Origin: Cepaea nemoralis
Lineage: Eukaryota; Mollusca; Gastropoda; Stylommatophora; Helicidae
DNA length: 64,000 bases
Direction of reading: 5' to 3'
Assembly (NCBI GenBank): GCA_014155875.1
Contig: JACEFZ010017893.1
Coordinates: forward strand, 310,001 to 374,000
In this document: one piece after another, positions 25,262-35,624 of the stretch
Layout of the letters: the number at the start of each line of letters is the position of its first letter
Position numbering within the stretch: position 1 is the stretch's first letter
The notes under the pieces: generated by a model
Databases searched by the model: none
Told to the model about the DNA's origin: nothing
The model's input: only the letters and a program-made list of their open reading frames with translations
Program-made: the position numbers and the translations under genes

Positions 25262-25425
25262 TATCTGGTTGATCCTATCAGTATTCACACGCTTGTCGCT
25301 TGTCACTACCCTTGTCTTAAAGCTGAAAATTAAAGGAATTGACGGAAGGGCCGTTTGCGTGAGGCTCTCTAGAGCCAATATAAATAGGATAGGGATAACT
25401 GGCCGTGGCAGCCTAACGTCCACTG
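25262..25425 (+). pseudogene. mosaic of 18S and 28S rRNA pieces
   Basis: Three segments in rRNA transcript order. 25262..25302 resembles the 5' end of 18S (TATCTGGTTGATCCT, then GCTTGTC). 25318..25351 resembles a universally conserved 18S block (AAAGCTGAAA, then AAAGGAATTGACGGAAGGGC). 25389..25425 resembles a 28S peptidyl-transferase-region block (GGGATAACTGG, then GTGGCAGCC). The intervening hundreds to thousands of bases of a normal rDNA unit are absent. It cannot be a working rRNA. It is either a multiply deleted rDNA relic or an element assembled from rRNA cores. Confidence 0.8.
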
Positions 25426-25619
25426 CATCTGTGTCGTCTCCAGATGGACGCAGACGAGTGAGTGAGGTCGACGGAGTTGCGGAACCACTTCCTCACTATA
25501 ATCCAAACTAAAGCGCAAGTAATTCGTTCTTCATCAACAGATGTAATGAATGAATGGTCCTCATCATTCGTGATGGACGAACATCCATGGGTGGCAGAAC
25601 CAGTTAAGTCTTTATCTAT

Positions 25620-26465
25620 CAATGAATTTAATAACTAGTTTTACTCCAACTGTTTTATAGATCTCCTCGTTTCTAATATCCTTTCTTGATGTATTCGTTG
25701 CTTTTCGCAGGCATTTCAAAGTAGTGATGTTTCTTTCTCCTTCTTTCACTATCATCATCAAGTGCCATTCCAGCTGGCGTAGGCGTTCATGTCTCTCCAC
25801 ATATCTAGGTCTTTGATGTTCTGGATAGTGCTGATTTCTCCATGCGACCATCTCATTCCATCCAGCATAATTGCTCTTGGTCGGCCGCTGCCTCTCTTCC
25901 CCTCGATCTTTTCAGTCGTCAGATGTTCTCCAGTGCCTCTATTCTCATCAGATGGTCAAAGAAAATTGTTTATCTCTTTCTTATGGTTGTATTTATGTTC
26001 TAGTTTCATAGCCTCTTTCAGGCAATCGTCGTTAATTATCCTGGAAGTCAAAAGAATTCACAACATTCATCTTGGGAACCACATATCTGTTGCTTCCAAT
26101 TTTTTTCTAATTTGTTCATTTACATTCGAAGATTCACTGCCATACAGCAAAATAAGTTATATATAGCACTTTAGCACTATATTTTTACATACAATGATAG
26201 TGAGATATGAAAATACTTTTCATTTTCTGAAATGCAGCTTTTGCTTGCCCTATTCTGCTCTTAATCTCTGTTGTGCACCTCCCGTCTGATGTTTAAAATG
26301 ATCCACTTGGTTAAGAATTTTCCCTTCTATTTCCATTTCACATTTTGGTTTAACATTTTTCTTTGATATCACTATTGTTACTGTTTTCGTGATATTCAAG
26401 GATAATTCTTCTTTGCACCCTCCACATAGCATATACTGTTTATAGCGCAACCTACGATTAGTATT
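25620..26465 (-). pseudogene. RTE-like LINE copy 2, 3' half
   Basis: Minus-strand RT thumb and C-terminus. LNITKTVTIVISKKN and KILNQVDHFKH match copy 1 at 17050..17200, and DIRNEEIYKTVGVKLVIKFI is the C-terminal region of RTE-type RTs. The frame is broken by several shifts. It ends abruptly at 26465, where the Polinton-1 target duplication and TIR begin. Its missing 5' half resumes at 38132. Confidence 0.85.
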
Positions 26466-26471
26466 CCCAGC
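26466..26471. repeat. left 6-bp target duplication of Polinton-1
   Basis: CCCAGC; the right copy is CAAGGC (38126..38131). The uninterrupted LINE copy 1 reads CCTGGC at this position. Both copies have drifted, but each occupies the exact six bases. Confidence 0.65.
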
Positions 26472-26864
26472 AGTAGTTATCAAAGTTGTATTCAGTTAGC
26501 ATTTTAGATGCAGCATCTTAGAAGTCAATGAGTACATTGCTATATAAAACTACACAGAGCAGGTGTTCTACGTCACATAACTGCACCTGAAATCCGTTTA
26601 TAATTTGGGCTAGATCAGGGGATATAAATGATGAATAGTCACTCCACTGTTTTTGTTGTTGTTGTGTTTACAATGTTATTGACCTTTTATTGATTTGTTT
26701 ATTTATTTTAAATCGAAAATTAAAGCTGGTCTTGGTATGTGATTGGTAAGAGGATCCACCAGCGTTATTTGAAGGTGGCAGGTTCGAAGCCCAGGCAATC
26801 GCGGTGTGTGTTTGTGTGTGTGTTTGTGGGCGTGCGCGCGACGGGCGGGGTGGTTCAAACCCAT
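26472..26864 (+). repeat. Polinton-1 left TIR
   Basis: Pairs with the reverse complement of 37743..38125 from AGTAGTTAT through ATTCAGTTAGCATTT, GTTCTACGTCACA, AAAATTAAAGCTGGTCTTGG and GTTATTTG to a G-rich end. It also contains a tRNA-like B box GGTTCGAAGC at 26781..26790. Confidence 0.88.
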
Positions 26865-26989
26865 TAAAATACACGACGTAGGTAGTAAGGTGGTTATTAT
26901 TAGTCATGGATCCTCCGAGTCCGAGTCCATTGTGCGAAAAAAAATAAAAAACCTTCCACCAAATGTCAATCAGCATCTGTGGCATCGGT

Positions 26990-28585
26990 TATAATTTAGG
27001 AGGTTCAAGGTGTGGAATGAGTTTGTTAGCTTTCTCTGCGCCAGTGTTAGCTGGCTTATCGGTTGAAGAGTTTATACCTGTGACGTCAGCTGGGGAATTC
27101 GTTGGCCTGCAAGTTTTTCCTTTGAGTGGTTCTCTTTAGGTGGTTTCTTTTGTCAGTGTTGGCTTCTGGCTCGTCTTATGTGATAGGGCGCAGACCTTAT
27201 AACGACTCATCCTTGGGTTTGCTTGCTTTTGCTTTCTTGTAGTTGATCCTTGATGAAGTTGGCTGCCTTAACTATATCTTCTTCGGTCCAGTATAATATA
27301 CTGTCAGGTAATCTGCATTCTTCGACGGGTTTGATTGTCGCATCTAGGCTGACTAGGCTTGCGTCATATTTCTGATTGAAGACTGGTTTCCACTTGAACT
27401 TATTCATCAATGCGAATGGATTGCTGGCTTCATCCTGAGGTTTTACACTTGTCTTTGGCTTGGCTCCATCATGCGTCTTTTTGCCTCCATTTTTGTGTAG
27501 TGTCTTTAGAAGCTTTTCGATGTTTTCTTTGTGGTTTTCATCGTGTGGTTTCTCTATGTTCTTTTCAGTGTCTTCTGCTGGTTTGATTTGGGTTGGAACC
27601 CTTTCAGTTTTTAGCAGTTCTCTCTCGGCTTTTATTGCTTGTAGGATCTCTTCGTTCTACTTTGTTGTCTGGATTATGTGCTCAACATCTAGTTTGATGT
27701 TTTGCTGGATTTCCTTTATTTCAGCAAGCAGCTTTTCATTGTCGCTGGTCAATGCCGGTGTTTGTAGTAGCTTGACTTGTTTCTTTAACTCGTTAGTCTG
27801 GCTTTGTAGTTGTGCTCTTTCAGCTTGCGAGATGCACGTGGCTGTCTTGCACCTCCGCATTGCTTATATAGTGTCTTTGTGGTAATGCCAATATTTAAGA
27901 CGTTTTGGATGTACGGACAGCCCAAGTATCTTGCTCCGTGCTTACCTAGGCAGTTGGCGCACCTTGTCGTGTTGTTGGGTGCTCGGAAATCCGTGTCCTG
28001 TTTGGCCAGCGGACACTCATTAAAGGCGTGGTGATCGGCAGATTTCCGTTTTACTGCGACATTTTGCTCTGCTGTGGCCGGCCCTCTGGCATCTGGAACA
28101 TTGGGTGATTCTGGTATTAATCCATCAGGTTGTTGTATTTTTGGTTTATCGATACCTGGCATGGTATCTCGCTGCCCTCAGTCGTCACCACCACCACCGT
28201 AGTATGGATCTTTGAGTATATCATGATCCTCTCCGCCTTCAAGATTCGGATGTGGTGATTCTCTTCTTGAAGCTGCTTCAGGATTTCTTCGCCTGACAGC
28301 TCTACTTAAATACGATTGACAACCCATCTGACTGTTTTTGAGTCGGTGTTTCCGATTCTGGTGTCTTTCTCCTCCCTCTTCTTCTTAGCTGTCTTAGCTC
28401 TTTGTCATTTGTGGGCTGTCGTCGTTCTTTACTGTGGTAGCTTCAGTAGTATCTGTAAGTTCAGGTACATTGTTGCAGCCCGCAGGCAGGCTCTCCACGT
28501 TGGTCTTCTTCGAGGTCTTGGCGGCTCCCACGCTGCATATCTTGTGAGTCTGTTGTTTCTTTGTGTTGGACTTGCCACGTGACAT
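26990..28585 (-). pseudogene. RH-LINE ORF1 (zinc-knuckle gag-like), copy A
   Basis: Starts at an ATG at 28585 (MSRGKSNTKK). The fullest surviving knuckle is CANCLGKHGARYLGC, near 28040. A Gln/Leu/Glu-rich coiled-coil-like frame (27657..27860) and a C-terminal piece with YWTEEDIVKAANFIKDQLQE follow. ORF1 proteins of I/LOA/Jockey-type LINEs bind element RNA in ribonucleoprotein particles. Frameshifts split it into at least four frames. Orthologous pieces are at 46440..47982 and 52030..53988. It sits just inside the Polinton-1 left TIR, so the insertion is younger than Polinton-1. Its left boundary is approximate. Confidence 0.75.
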
Positions 28586-28639
28586 TGTCCTCTCCAGTAT
28601 CAAGCAAATGCAAAAAGTCCTGGTAACCGAAGATCTACC

Positions 28640-28970
28640 ACCCGCGGGGATAATGCTAGAGTGTATCAACAGACCTTGCAGCGGTATCTGAATCGACTCT
28701 ATCAGTGCATACAGAAGTCCTTAGGCATAGTGGATATCAAGGTGCCGCCTCCGGTACAAAGACGCGAAGTCAGCAGTTTACCGGTAACAGTAGTCTAGAC
28801 CCCAGCCAACTAATACCTACTCAAATAATACCCAAGAGTCAACTAGTCGAGACAACGTCGCCGTATAAACTCAGGAGAAAGAAGAAGAAGAGTAAGATAC
28901 CTACATCCAAGTGTCTGATGGTTCGCATCACAGAAGTATTAGCATGGCGCCCATGCTAGTAAACTGCAAT
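28640..28970 (+). pseudogene. possible Polinton gene remnant, unrecognised
   Basis: A plus-strand frame reads YQQTLQRYLNRLYQCIQKS, then VPPPVQRRE, to a stop. After a frame change a basic KLRRKKKKSK stretch follows. It lies between the LINE ORF1 and the integrase relic. I do not recognise the protein. Its amphipathic character and position suggest an original Polinton gene. Confidence 0.35.
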
Positions 28971-29080
28971 AATCAAAAAGAGGTGTGGAATAATTTGCAC
29001 ATGAAGACAGTCGTGTTATGAAGAGTCAGTTTTACAGAGGGGGTTCGATTCAGGCTGGCTCAACCCAAACAACCTTTTAA

Positions 29081-29365
29081 AGGGGTTATATGCCATCGTG
29101 GACAGAAGAATTGTTTACCTTCAGCCGCATAAAACAGACCATTCCAGTGACGTATGTGCTAAAAGACGATTCGGGGGAGGAACTACAAGGTTCATTCCAC
29201 AGGGAAGAGATCCATCTAGTTGGAGATAAACAAGTGTATCGAATCGAAACAATCTATCAAAAAAGATGAAAGAGGGGTGTTAATAAAGAGTATTTAGTGA
29301 AGTGGTTAGGGTATAATTAGTCATTCAAGAGTTGGATTTCAGACCTAACCAGATACCGGGACTAA
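29081..29365 (+). pseudogene. Polinton-type integrase C-terminus with chromodomain
   Basis: Reads GYMPSWTEELFTFSRIKQT, VTYVLKDDSGEELQGSFHRE, then, after an in-frame TGA (about 29267), KEYLVKWLGYN, a TAG (29318..29320), and SFKSWISDLTRYRD with a final stop. The order is SH3-like integrase tail followed by a chromodomain (YLVKWLGY...SW). This is characteristic of Polinton/Maverick integrases, where it binds DNA or chromatin during integration. The catalytic DDE core upstream is not visible. At least two nonsense codons make it dead. It reads inward from the left TIR. Ty3/gypsy chromointegrase is the main alternative, but the TIR context favours Polinton. Confidence 0.75.
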
Positions 29366-29487
29366 AGGAAAAAGTCAAATGATCAAGCATCCTTCTCACC
29401 AAGTTCCGAGGATCACCTGCTGTTATGAAGCAGACAGGGTCCCCGAATTCTCGGACATTAGAAACCACTAAACATCTAAGGGGCAAG

Positions 29488-29507
29488 GAGGGGGGGGGGG
29501 GGGGGCA
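29488..29507 (+). repeat. poly-G run
   Basis: About 18 G in a row after AAGGA. Similar G runs occur in the hAT MITE at 44.3-44.65 kb and in the SINE at 58.48 kb. Confidence 0.95.
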
Positions 29508-29545
29508 TGTTTGCCTACATATTTTGTGGACTTGTTTTTTATTTA

Positions 29546-29643
29546 TGTTGCATATCCTTTACAAGACGTTGCAGTCAACAACAGAATTTTTTTCAGCTGC
29601 TGTTGATGTACTAGGCAAGTTCAGTAGTTTGCCATTACTTTCT
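29546..29643 (-). mobile_element. SINE-A, 3' half
   Basis: Minus-strand copy: GTTGCATATCCTTTACAAG on the plus strand through GTAGTTTGCCATTACTTTCTG, then cut by an RH-LINE. The 5' half resumes at 31106. Confidence 0.85.
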
Positions 29644-31105
29644 GCAGTCTCACCGGTGCTCTTTAACATGTATACGAGCAAAATTGCAAACCTAGAAGCA
29701 CCAGGGGTTGGAAGAATACTAACATTTGCAGATGATATTCTTGCATATAGGCAGGGGAGAGATAGGGAGAAAACAGCCCAGGAGCTACAGGCGACAGTAG
29801 ATAAAGTGATTGACTGGTGCACAGAAATGAGTGCTGTCATCCATCAGGAAAAGGCGGCTATTTCGGGTGCTCTCTGGACAACAGGATTGTGAATCATCAT
29901 GTCCCAAGCCTCGGGATAGATGGTAGAAATGTCAGCAGAGAGAACAAACTGAAGTATCTGGGGATCACATTTGACAGGAGCCTATCCTACAAGGACCATG
30001 TGGAGACGGTTGTGACAAGATCTCAAAAGGGACTCAGTGCACTTAAAACTATGGCTGCAATAGACACAGAGCAGAGAAGCTTTTCACAGTAATTGATTAT
30101 GGATTAGGACTGCTCACTGTCTCAGAGAGTCAGCTGGTGAAGTTAGAGCGCATACAGAACGAAGCTATGCGGGTCATTCTGGGATGCACCAGAGACACCC
30201 CAGTAGTCTGTATGCGTTATCAGCGACTGATAAGAGGGAAATCATGGATGGCTCAGGTGGAGGATACGATCAGACAGGTGTGCCCCTTGGAGAACATTAG
30301 GCGTGGAGAGGAGTGGAGAGGAGTGCCAGCGGAGCAGTCAGACTTGTGCAGAGTTATAATCACATTAAGCCGGGAGTGCAGGGAGTGGCCAGCAGGGGCC
30401 ACGGAAGTGGAAATCCAGCAACTAATTCAGGACAATGCTAACTCGGGTGATGTGATTATCTACACAGATGGTTCGGTGTCAAGAGGTGAGAGAAGTGGCT
30501 GGTGGTTCATAGCCAAAGCTAATGGTCGACGTTTGGTGTAGGAGAGCCTGGCATATGATACTACAACATCCAGCTTAAGAATGGGGTGGAGGCAGTCACT
30601 GTGGCTCTCCGCTGGATGGAGAATACGACACACACGCACATCGTGATTGTAACTGACTCAGAAAGCATGCTGACGAGAGTGAGGAAGAGCAGGCTTCGTA
30701 CGGAGTGGCTTGCTTCGCTTCGGAGGTCACGGATGACAAGCATCGCCTGGATCTTTTCTCCAGGGCATGTCGGTGTGCTGGGAAATGAACAGGCGGACAG
30801 ATTGACTGGCTCTGCAGAACTTGGTGGAGTATTGATACATGACAAGGCAGACGTGGTTGCGGCCTTGTGGGAGCACGTGTACACCTCGGAGGAGCTAATG
30901 GATTACCATGGTCTGGCAAGAATGAGACCGCGAGGAGTGACGAGAGGATCTGGCCGACGCTCAACGCTCAGTGGAAAGGCGAGACGGACATATAATCAGA
31001 TTGCTACTGGTACTATTAGTGTTGGAACTCTTCGCTGGCTGCTGAGGATGGGGACGAATGTCCCGAATGCTGTGATGTCGATTCCTAAATCAATCAATCA
31101 ATCAA
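29644..31105 (+). mobile_element. RH-LINE, 5'-truncated copy in SINE-A
   Basis: Begins inside RT (VLFNMYTSKIANLEAPGVGR) and ends with TCCTAAATCAATCAATCAATCAAT. Target sequence resumes with TCTGAACG. A 4-bp TCTG repeat is the only possible target duplication. Confidence 0.9.
29650..31100 (+). pseudogene. RH-LINE ORF2: RT C-terminus plus RNase H, broken
   Basis: RT motif C is FADDILAYRQGRD, near 29725, followed by VIDWCTEMSAVIHQEKAA. A frameshift precedes the thumb (NKLKYLGITFDRSLSYKDHV). The connection reads RIQNEAMRVILGCTRDTPVV. RNase H has YTDGS near 30462, VTDSESM near 30652 and GHVGVLGNEQADRLTG near 30770, so acidic residues persist, but a TAG at 30539 and a frameshift near 30580 interrupt the domain. 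RT with a C-terminal RNase H marks the I/R1/LOA group of LINEs. Confidence 0.85.
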
Positions 31106-31240
31106 TCTGAACGTCTGGTTCACGTACCCCTGTAAGTTACCAGCGCGGTGCGAACCGCTGCCGATTATCGCAGCTGCTGTTTCACCTCGTGGATTTACGG
31201 GATTACAAACACTGTCGTTGACTCCTTGGCAGGGGCACTG
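31106..31240 (-). mobile_element. SINE-A, 5' half
   Basis: Minus-strand head of the same SINE: CTGAACGTCTGGTTCACGTACCCC, then a degenerate antisense B box GTGCGAACCG, through GGGATTACAAACACTGTCG. It completes 29546..29643 with no missing body. Confidence 0.85.
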
Positions 31241-31529
31241 GCTCGCATATCAAGTAACCTAACCCCAGGAAAATTATCTATTGAATTTATATTTTAGGAT
31301 TTCTGCCACTGGTTAACTAAACGTTCGGCGGGTGTCTTAAGATACCTCACAGGTTAACCTTTGAATACCACCAAGCATAGAAATAGGCAACAATTGTCGG
31401 TGTAATGTTTGTTGTCATATGTTGATACCCAAATTGTGTCTAATATGGTCTGAGATGTTATGTAAACAACGACCTATAGGATGTACTGTGATGTTGTATT
31501 TATAGAAGCTAGTCGCTGGTATTGTCTCT
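31241..31529. other. no recognised feature
   Basis: Short AT-rich stretch downstream of the zinc-finger relic; no motif. Confidence 0.5.
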
Positions 31530-32290
31530 ACAAAGCATTTAGTGTTGGGTTTGGTGTAAAGGGCGTATATTAAACTTTCCCTGAACTAATGTCACAAAAT
31601 CGTCAAAGTCTTGTCGGTTGTTGACTATTTTGTTGACGTCTAATTTGCATGCATGGTTGGATGATACGTGAACAATATCTAAGTTCGTCCGTCTCTCTAT
31701 GTCTGAGGATTTATGATGGTTATAGTTAATTTTGAATCTATTTGTCTGACTAGTAAATAACATCACCTAATTTCTTGGTTCAGTCTACTGGTTGTACTGT
31801 ATCCGGTCGATAAAAAAATTGTAGGTAGATAAATGTCTGTGGAATATTGTGGTATGTCCTGAGGACTGTCCAGTTATCCCTATATGTCTACTGTATGTCA
31901 CTGTCACGGGTGTGTATAGTCTCTGGATCTTCAGCTAACAGTATGTCCTCTTCCTCTGCTACCAATTGATCATGCATATTGGTGTGATTCTGATTTTTAG
32001 AGGTGTGTGTAGTCGATGGTGTTTTACTTTTTCTTGATGAGGATGTAGTGTCCATATTTGATGATACGGTTGTTGTGTTCATATATGTTGATGCTGTGGG
32101 TGTCTGGTTATGTGATCTGATGTGATGTTGTAAGTTGTATCTTCTCTTGTATAAATGACCACAGATGTGCCTTGTGTTAACTTTGGTGTTGTGGATTGTA
32201 TGAATGTGACGTGTAAGACTACGGTGTTCAGTGAAGACTTGGCCACAAATAGACACAGATATACGGATTTGTTAGTAGTGGCCATGATGA
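31530..32290 (-). pseudogene. C2H2 zinc-finger protein relic in Polinton-1
   Basis: Two finger-like units: ICGQVFTEHRSLTRHIHTIH and HICGHLYKRRYNLQHHIRSH. Each keeps the second Cys and both His but has lost the first Cys. A Ser/Thr-rich tail and an acidic end (EEEDILLAEDPET) follow. A further minus-strand frame (31539..31766) contains DFDDFVTLVQGKFNI, matching KFDDFIKTVHEHDI downstream of the Polinton-2 zinc finger. Finger spacing and the ...YNLQ.HI... helix match the Polinton-2 gene. Several frameshifts are present. The role is unknown; DNA binding is inferred from the fingers. Confidence 0.6.
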
Positions 32291-33269
32291 TAGAAAAAAA
32301 ATCAAGTGATGGGGATAATGCAAAGTGAACTAAAAGCTGTTATTAAGTTTCTGTAATTGCCGACAGTTCCACACTTTAAAGTTATGGTATAAGCACTGTC
32401 TTTATATAGCATCAACGACCACGTCAAATAGCTGTGAAGAGAGCCAAACAATTTAGAGTCCATTGCCAACGTCTCCTTGTGCCAAAAGAGAGTGACAATA
32501 GCTCTTTGTACCAATATTTCTCCTTGTTAGCAAAATCACTAGCTGTAGAAAAGTTATATTTATAGGCGATATGAAATTAAAGAAGATTAAACAAGTAACA
32601 TCACATGTACATTGTAAAAGTCCACATAAAGGACTAGATTTGTTGTAGTGTAAAAAGTCTCAGAAACTATTTATGCAAAGAGACAACAGAAACAGGGACT
32701 TGTGCAACCTGACAGAGCATTTGAAAAATTAGCGATATAATGATGTTTCATTTAATACATTAAACAATCAGTGGGGATACACCATTGGTGAAATGAAAAC
32801 TTATCATGCATACCAACATTTGTGACAATCGTCCAGTTGTGTCGAGATTTCCCTGGTTAAACACAGCTCGAGAATCTGAACAGAGCTCGAGGTGCTTCTT
32901 CACGTGTTAGCAAAGTGTCAATCTATAGAAATAAATCAGAATACTTTAGTGACAAAAAGATGGAAACAATTCATATCTAAAGAAATAAGACACTTTATTG
33001 ATCAGAAGAATACCTACCCATGATACAAGACTGGTGTTTCATGAAACAATATGCAACACATCAACAAGATTAGACGATGCATAGATGTGGTGATATGACA
33101 GAATAAGAGAACCAACCTGTGTGTGCGTGAAAACGTCCACTTGTTGCCCGGAGTGAGTGGCAATATAGCAGTTGTGAAGAGCTTTCCAATGTTAGCAAAG
33201 TTTTCTATAAGACAACAAAACAAACACTTTAGCGACCAGAAGAAGGGAAACGATTTTAATTCTCTAATT
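32291..33269. other. no recognised gene; Polinton-1 interior
   Basis: Minus-strand frames at 32302..32514 and 33014..33346 have no known motif. Confidence 0.4.
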
Positions 33270-33508
33270 TTAAGTTTACGAATTATTAAACTTTTACACA
33301 ATTGTGAATATTTTAACTTTTTAAACTTTTTAAATGTTTTAAACATTTTAAACTTTGTACTACTTTAACTTTAACTTTCTGAGTAGTTTAACTTGTTAAA
33401 TTTTGTAACTTTTTAAAATAATAATTTTTTAAAACTTATTGTAATTTAATTTTGTTAACTTTTAAATTTGGTTATTTAAAAATTATTAAACTGTTTAAAC
33501 TTGATAAC
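33270..33508. repeat. AT-rich tandem array, left part
   Basis: Words such as ACTTTAACTTTCTGAGTAG and TTTTTAAACTTTT occur here and again at 34967..35430. The array is interrupted by the GAA-LINE. Confidence 0.7.
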
Positions 33509-34960
33509 TCATTGAGGTTCTTTGCTGCAGATACAATCCGTCTCCATTCGTCTCTCTGGTTGACCTTCTCTTGCCAGTCATTGATTCCAAGTGCTTGTAG
33601 GTTTCTATATATATTATCTCTCCACCATCTTCTTGGTCTGCCTCGGGGTCTACGGTCATTTATTTCTTCAGGGTAAGCGAGTTTTGTTTCCCTATTATCT
33701 TCCATTCTTTCTATATGCCCCAGCCATTGTAGTCTATTAGCCTTCATGAAACCAGTGATTAGCGGGGACTTAAACATATCATAAATGTCTTTGTTACTTC
33801 TTCTTTTCCACTCTCCACTTTGTGTATCCCTAATGGGTCCAAAGATGCGTCTTAAAACTTTGTTCTCAAAGGTTTGTAACAAGGCTTCGTCTCCTTTCGT
33901 TGTACTCCAGGTTTAAGAGCCATACAGCACAACTGGTTCTGATCAGTGTTTTGTATATTGTGATGTTGGTGTTACGAGATAGCGCATTTGATTTTAGTAG
34001 ATGTTGTAGTGCATAATATATCTTATGTCCAGAATTGATTCTAGTTTGTATTTCTTCCCTTATGATGTTGGATCAGTTGAAGATTGTACCCAGTTATTTG
34101 TATGTTTCCGTTCTTTTAATGGTCATATTATCTATTTGTATGTGGCCAGAGTTTTTATCCGTAGCTTCTCTTGAAATTACCATATATTCTGTCTTATCTT
34201 GGTTGATAACCAGCCCCATCTGTTGGGCTTTTTCCTTTAAGTGAGTCAATATTTCCAATGTCTTTTGTTCATTTTCCCCTATAATATCTATATCATCTGC
34301 ATAACCAAGCAGCTTGGATGTTCCTCCAATATCACATTCCTCCTTTACCTTCCTTACAACTTTCTCTAGAGCCAGATTGAAGAGTAGCGGCGATAGTGCA
34401 TCACCCTGTTTCAAGCCAGATGTTATTTGGAAAGGGTCTGATTTCCTGCCTTTATATGTTACTATATTATAAGTATCTTCCATGCATAGTCTGGTCATGT
34501 TGATTAACTTCCTTGGTATTCCAAATTCCTGCATAGCATTCCATAGACTATTCCTATGTACACTTATCATAAGCCTTTTTATAATCCACAAAAAATGTTA
34601 TGGAGATCTCTTTTATATTCCCAATTTTTCTCGGCTATTTGTCGTAAGATAAATATCTGATCTATTGTTGATCTGTTTTGTCTAAAACCCGCCTGGTAGT
34701 CACCTAATATGTTTTCTGAATATGGTTTTAGTCTATTTAGTAATACTGCGGATAGTATCTTATAGCTTGTGGACAGTAGTGATATTCCTCTATAATTTTC
34801 ACATTGGAACTTGTCTCCTTTCTTAAAGATAGGTATCAATAATGACCGTTTCCAGTCATGGGGTAATTCTTCTGTCCTCCAGATTTTTATTATTAGTTCG
34901 TATAACTTTAGATGTAATGCATGGCCACCTGCCTTTATAAATTCAGCAGCAATTCTATCA
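33509..34960 (-). pseudogene. GAA-LINE reverse transcriptase, copy 1
   Basis: Order from 5': AEFIKAGGHAL, IPIFKKGDKFQCENYRGISLLS, FRQNRSTIDQIFILRQI, then motif A with the catalytic-region DF.KAYDSVHR lost to a frameshift at 34580. TSGLKQGDALSPLLFNLALE is motif B and LGYADDIDIIGE motif C. GLVINQDKTEYMVI follows, then a further break, then RIFGPIRDTQSGEWKRRSN and GHIERMEDN...RPRGRPRRW. An AP endonuclease is expected upstream but absent. The clade is not assigned; RTE- or CR1-related is likely. Confidence 0.85.
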
Positions 34961-34966
34961 GCATTG
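33509..34966 (-). mobile_element. GAA-LINE copy 1, truncated at both ends
   Basis: Very similar to 35634..36892 over their shared part, but extends further 5' (to NADRIAAEFIKAGGHAL) and lacks the 3' tail. It interrupts an AT-rich array. No convincing duplication was found at its ends. Confidence 0.85.
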
Positions 34967-35430
34967 TAAAAAATGTTAAACTATTTTTTCAAATTAAAAA
35001 ATGTTTTACTGTAAATTTTTCTTAACTTCTTAAACTTGTTACTTCTTTAATTGTAACTGTCTGAATTTTTTAACTTTGAAAATTATTTACAATTTTTAAA
35101 TGTTTTAAAAACTGTTAAGTCTTTTTAAAACTTTTACTTCTTTAATTTTAACTTTCTGAATTGTTTATTTGTTAAATTGTTTTTAAAAATTGGTTAACTT
35201 TACAAAATGTGTAACTTTGTAAAACTTCTTAAACGTTTAACTTGTTTAATTTTTAAATTCTAATGTGTTTTTAATTTTTGAAAATTGTAATATTTTTAAA
35301 ACTTTTAAAACTTCTTAAACATTTTACTTCTTTAATTGTAACTTTCTGAGTTTTTAACTTTGTTAAATTTTTAATGTGTTAACTGTAAAATCATTTTGAA
35401 ATTTTTAGTTATCTGATAAGTTTTTGTCAG
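34967..35430. repeat. AT-rich tandem array, right part
   Basis: ACTTCTTTAATTGTAACT(T/G)TCTGA anchors near 35041, 35128 and 35325 give spacings of about 87 and twice 98 bp. Confidence 0.7.
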
Positions 35431-35624
35431 CACGGAGCTAGATGGTGCTAATGAATATTACACAAACCTAAATGTGTCGGTAACACTATTCAGAATATGT
35501 GATAATGTTATCCACTGTTTACCATAATGAAATACCACCATGTAAAAAAAAAGTACACGGGAACATTCTTAAACGATTGAAGCTGTGCATTCATACCATA
35601 TAATGTCTTAAGAGATAGAATAAG

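Noticed and set aside
26695..26870. independent second SINE family with copies here and at 37.7 kb
   Set aside because: The two copies are exactly the inverted ends of one insertion, so they are better explained as Polinton-1 TIRs.
29081..29365. Ty3/gypsy chromointegrase
   Set aside because: Possible from the chromodomain, but no gypsy RT or LTR is near and the segment lies inside a TIR-bounded element with 6-bp duplication.
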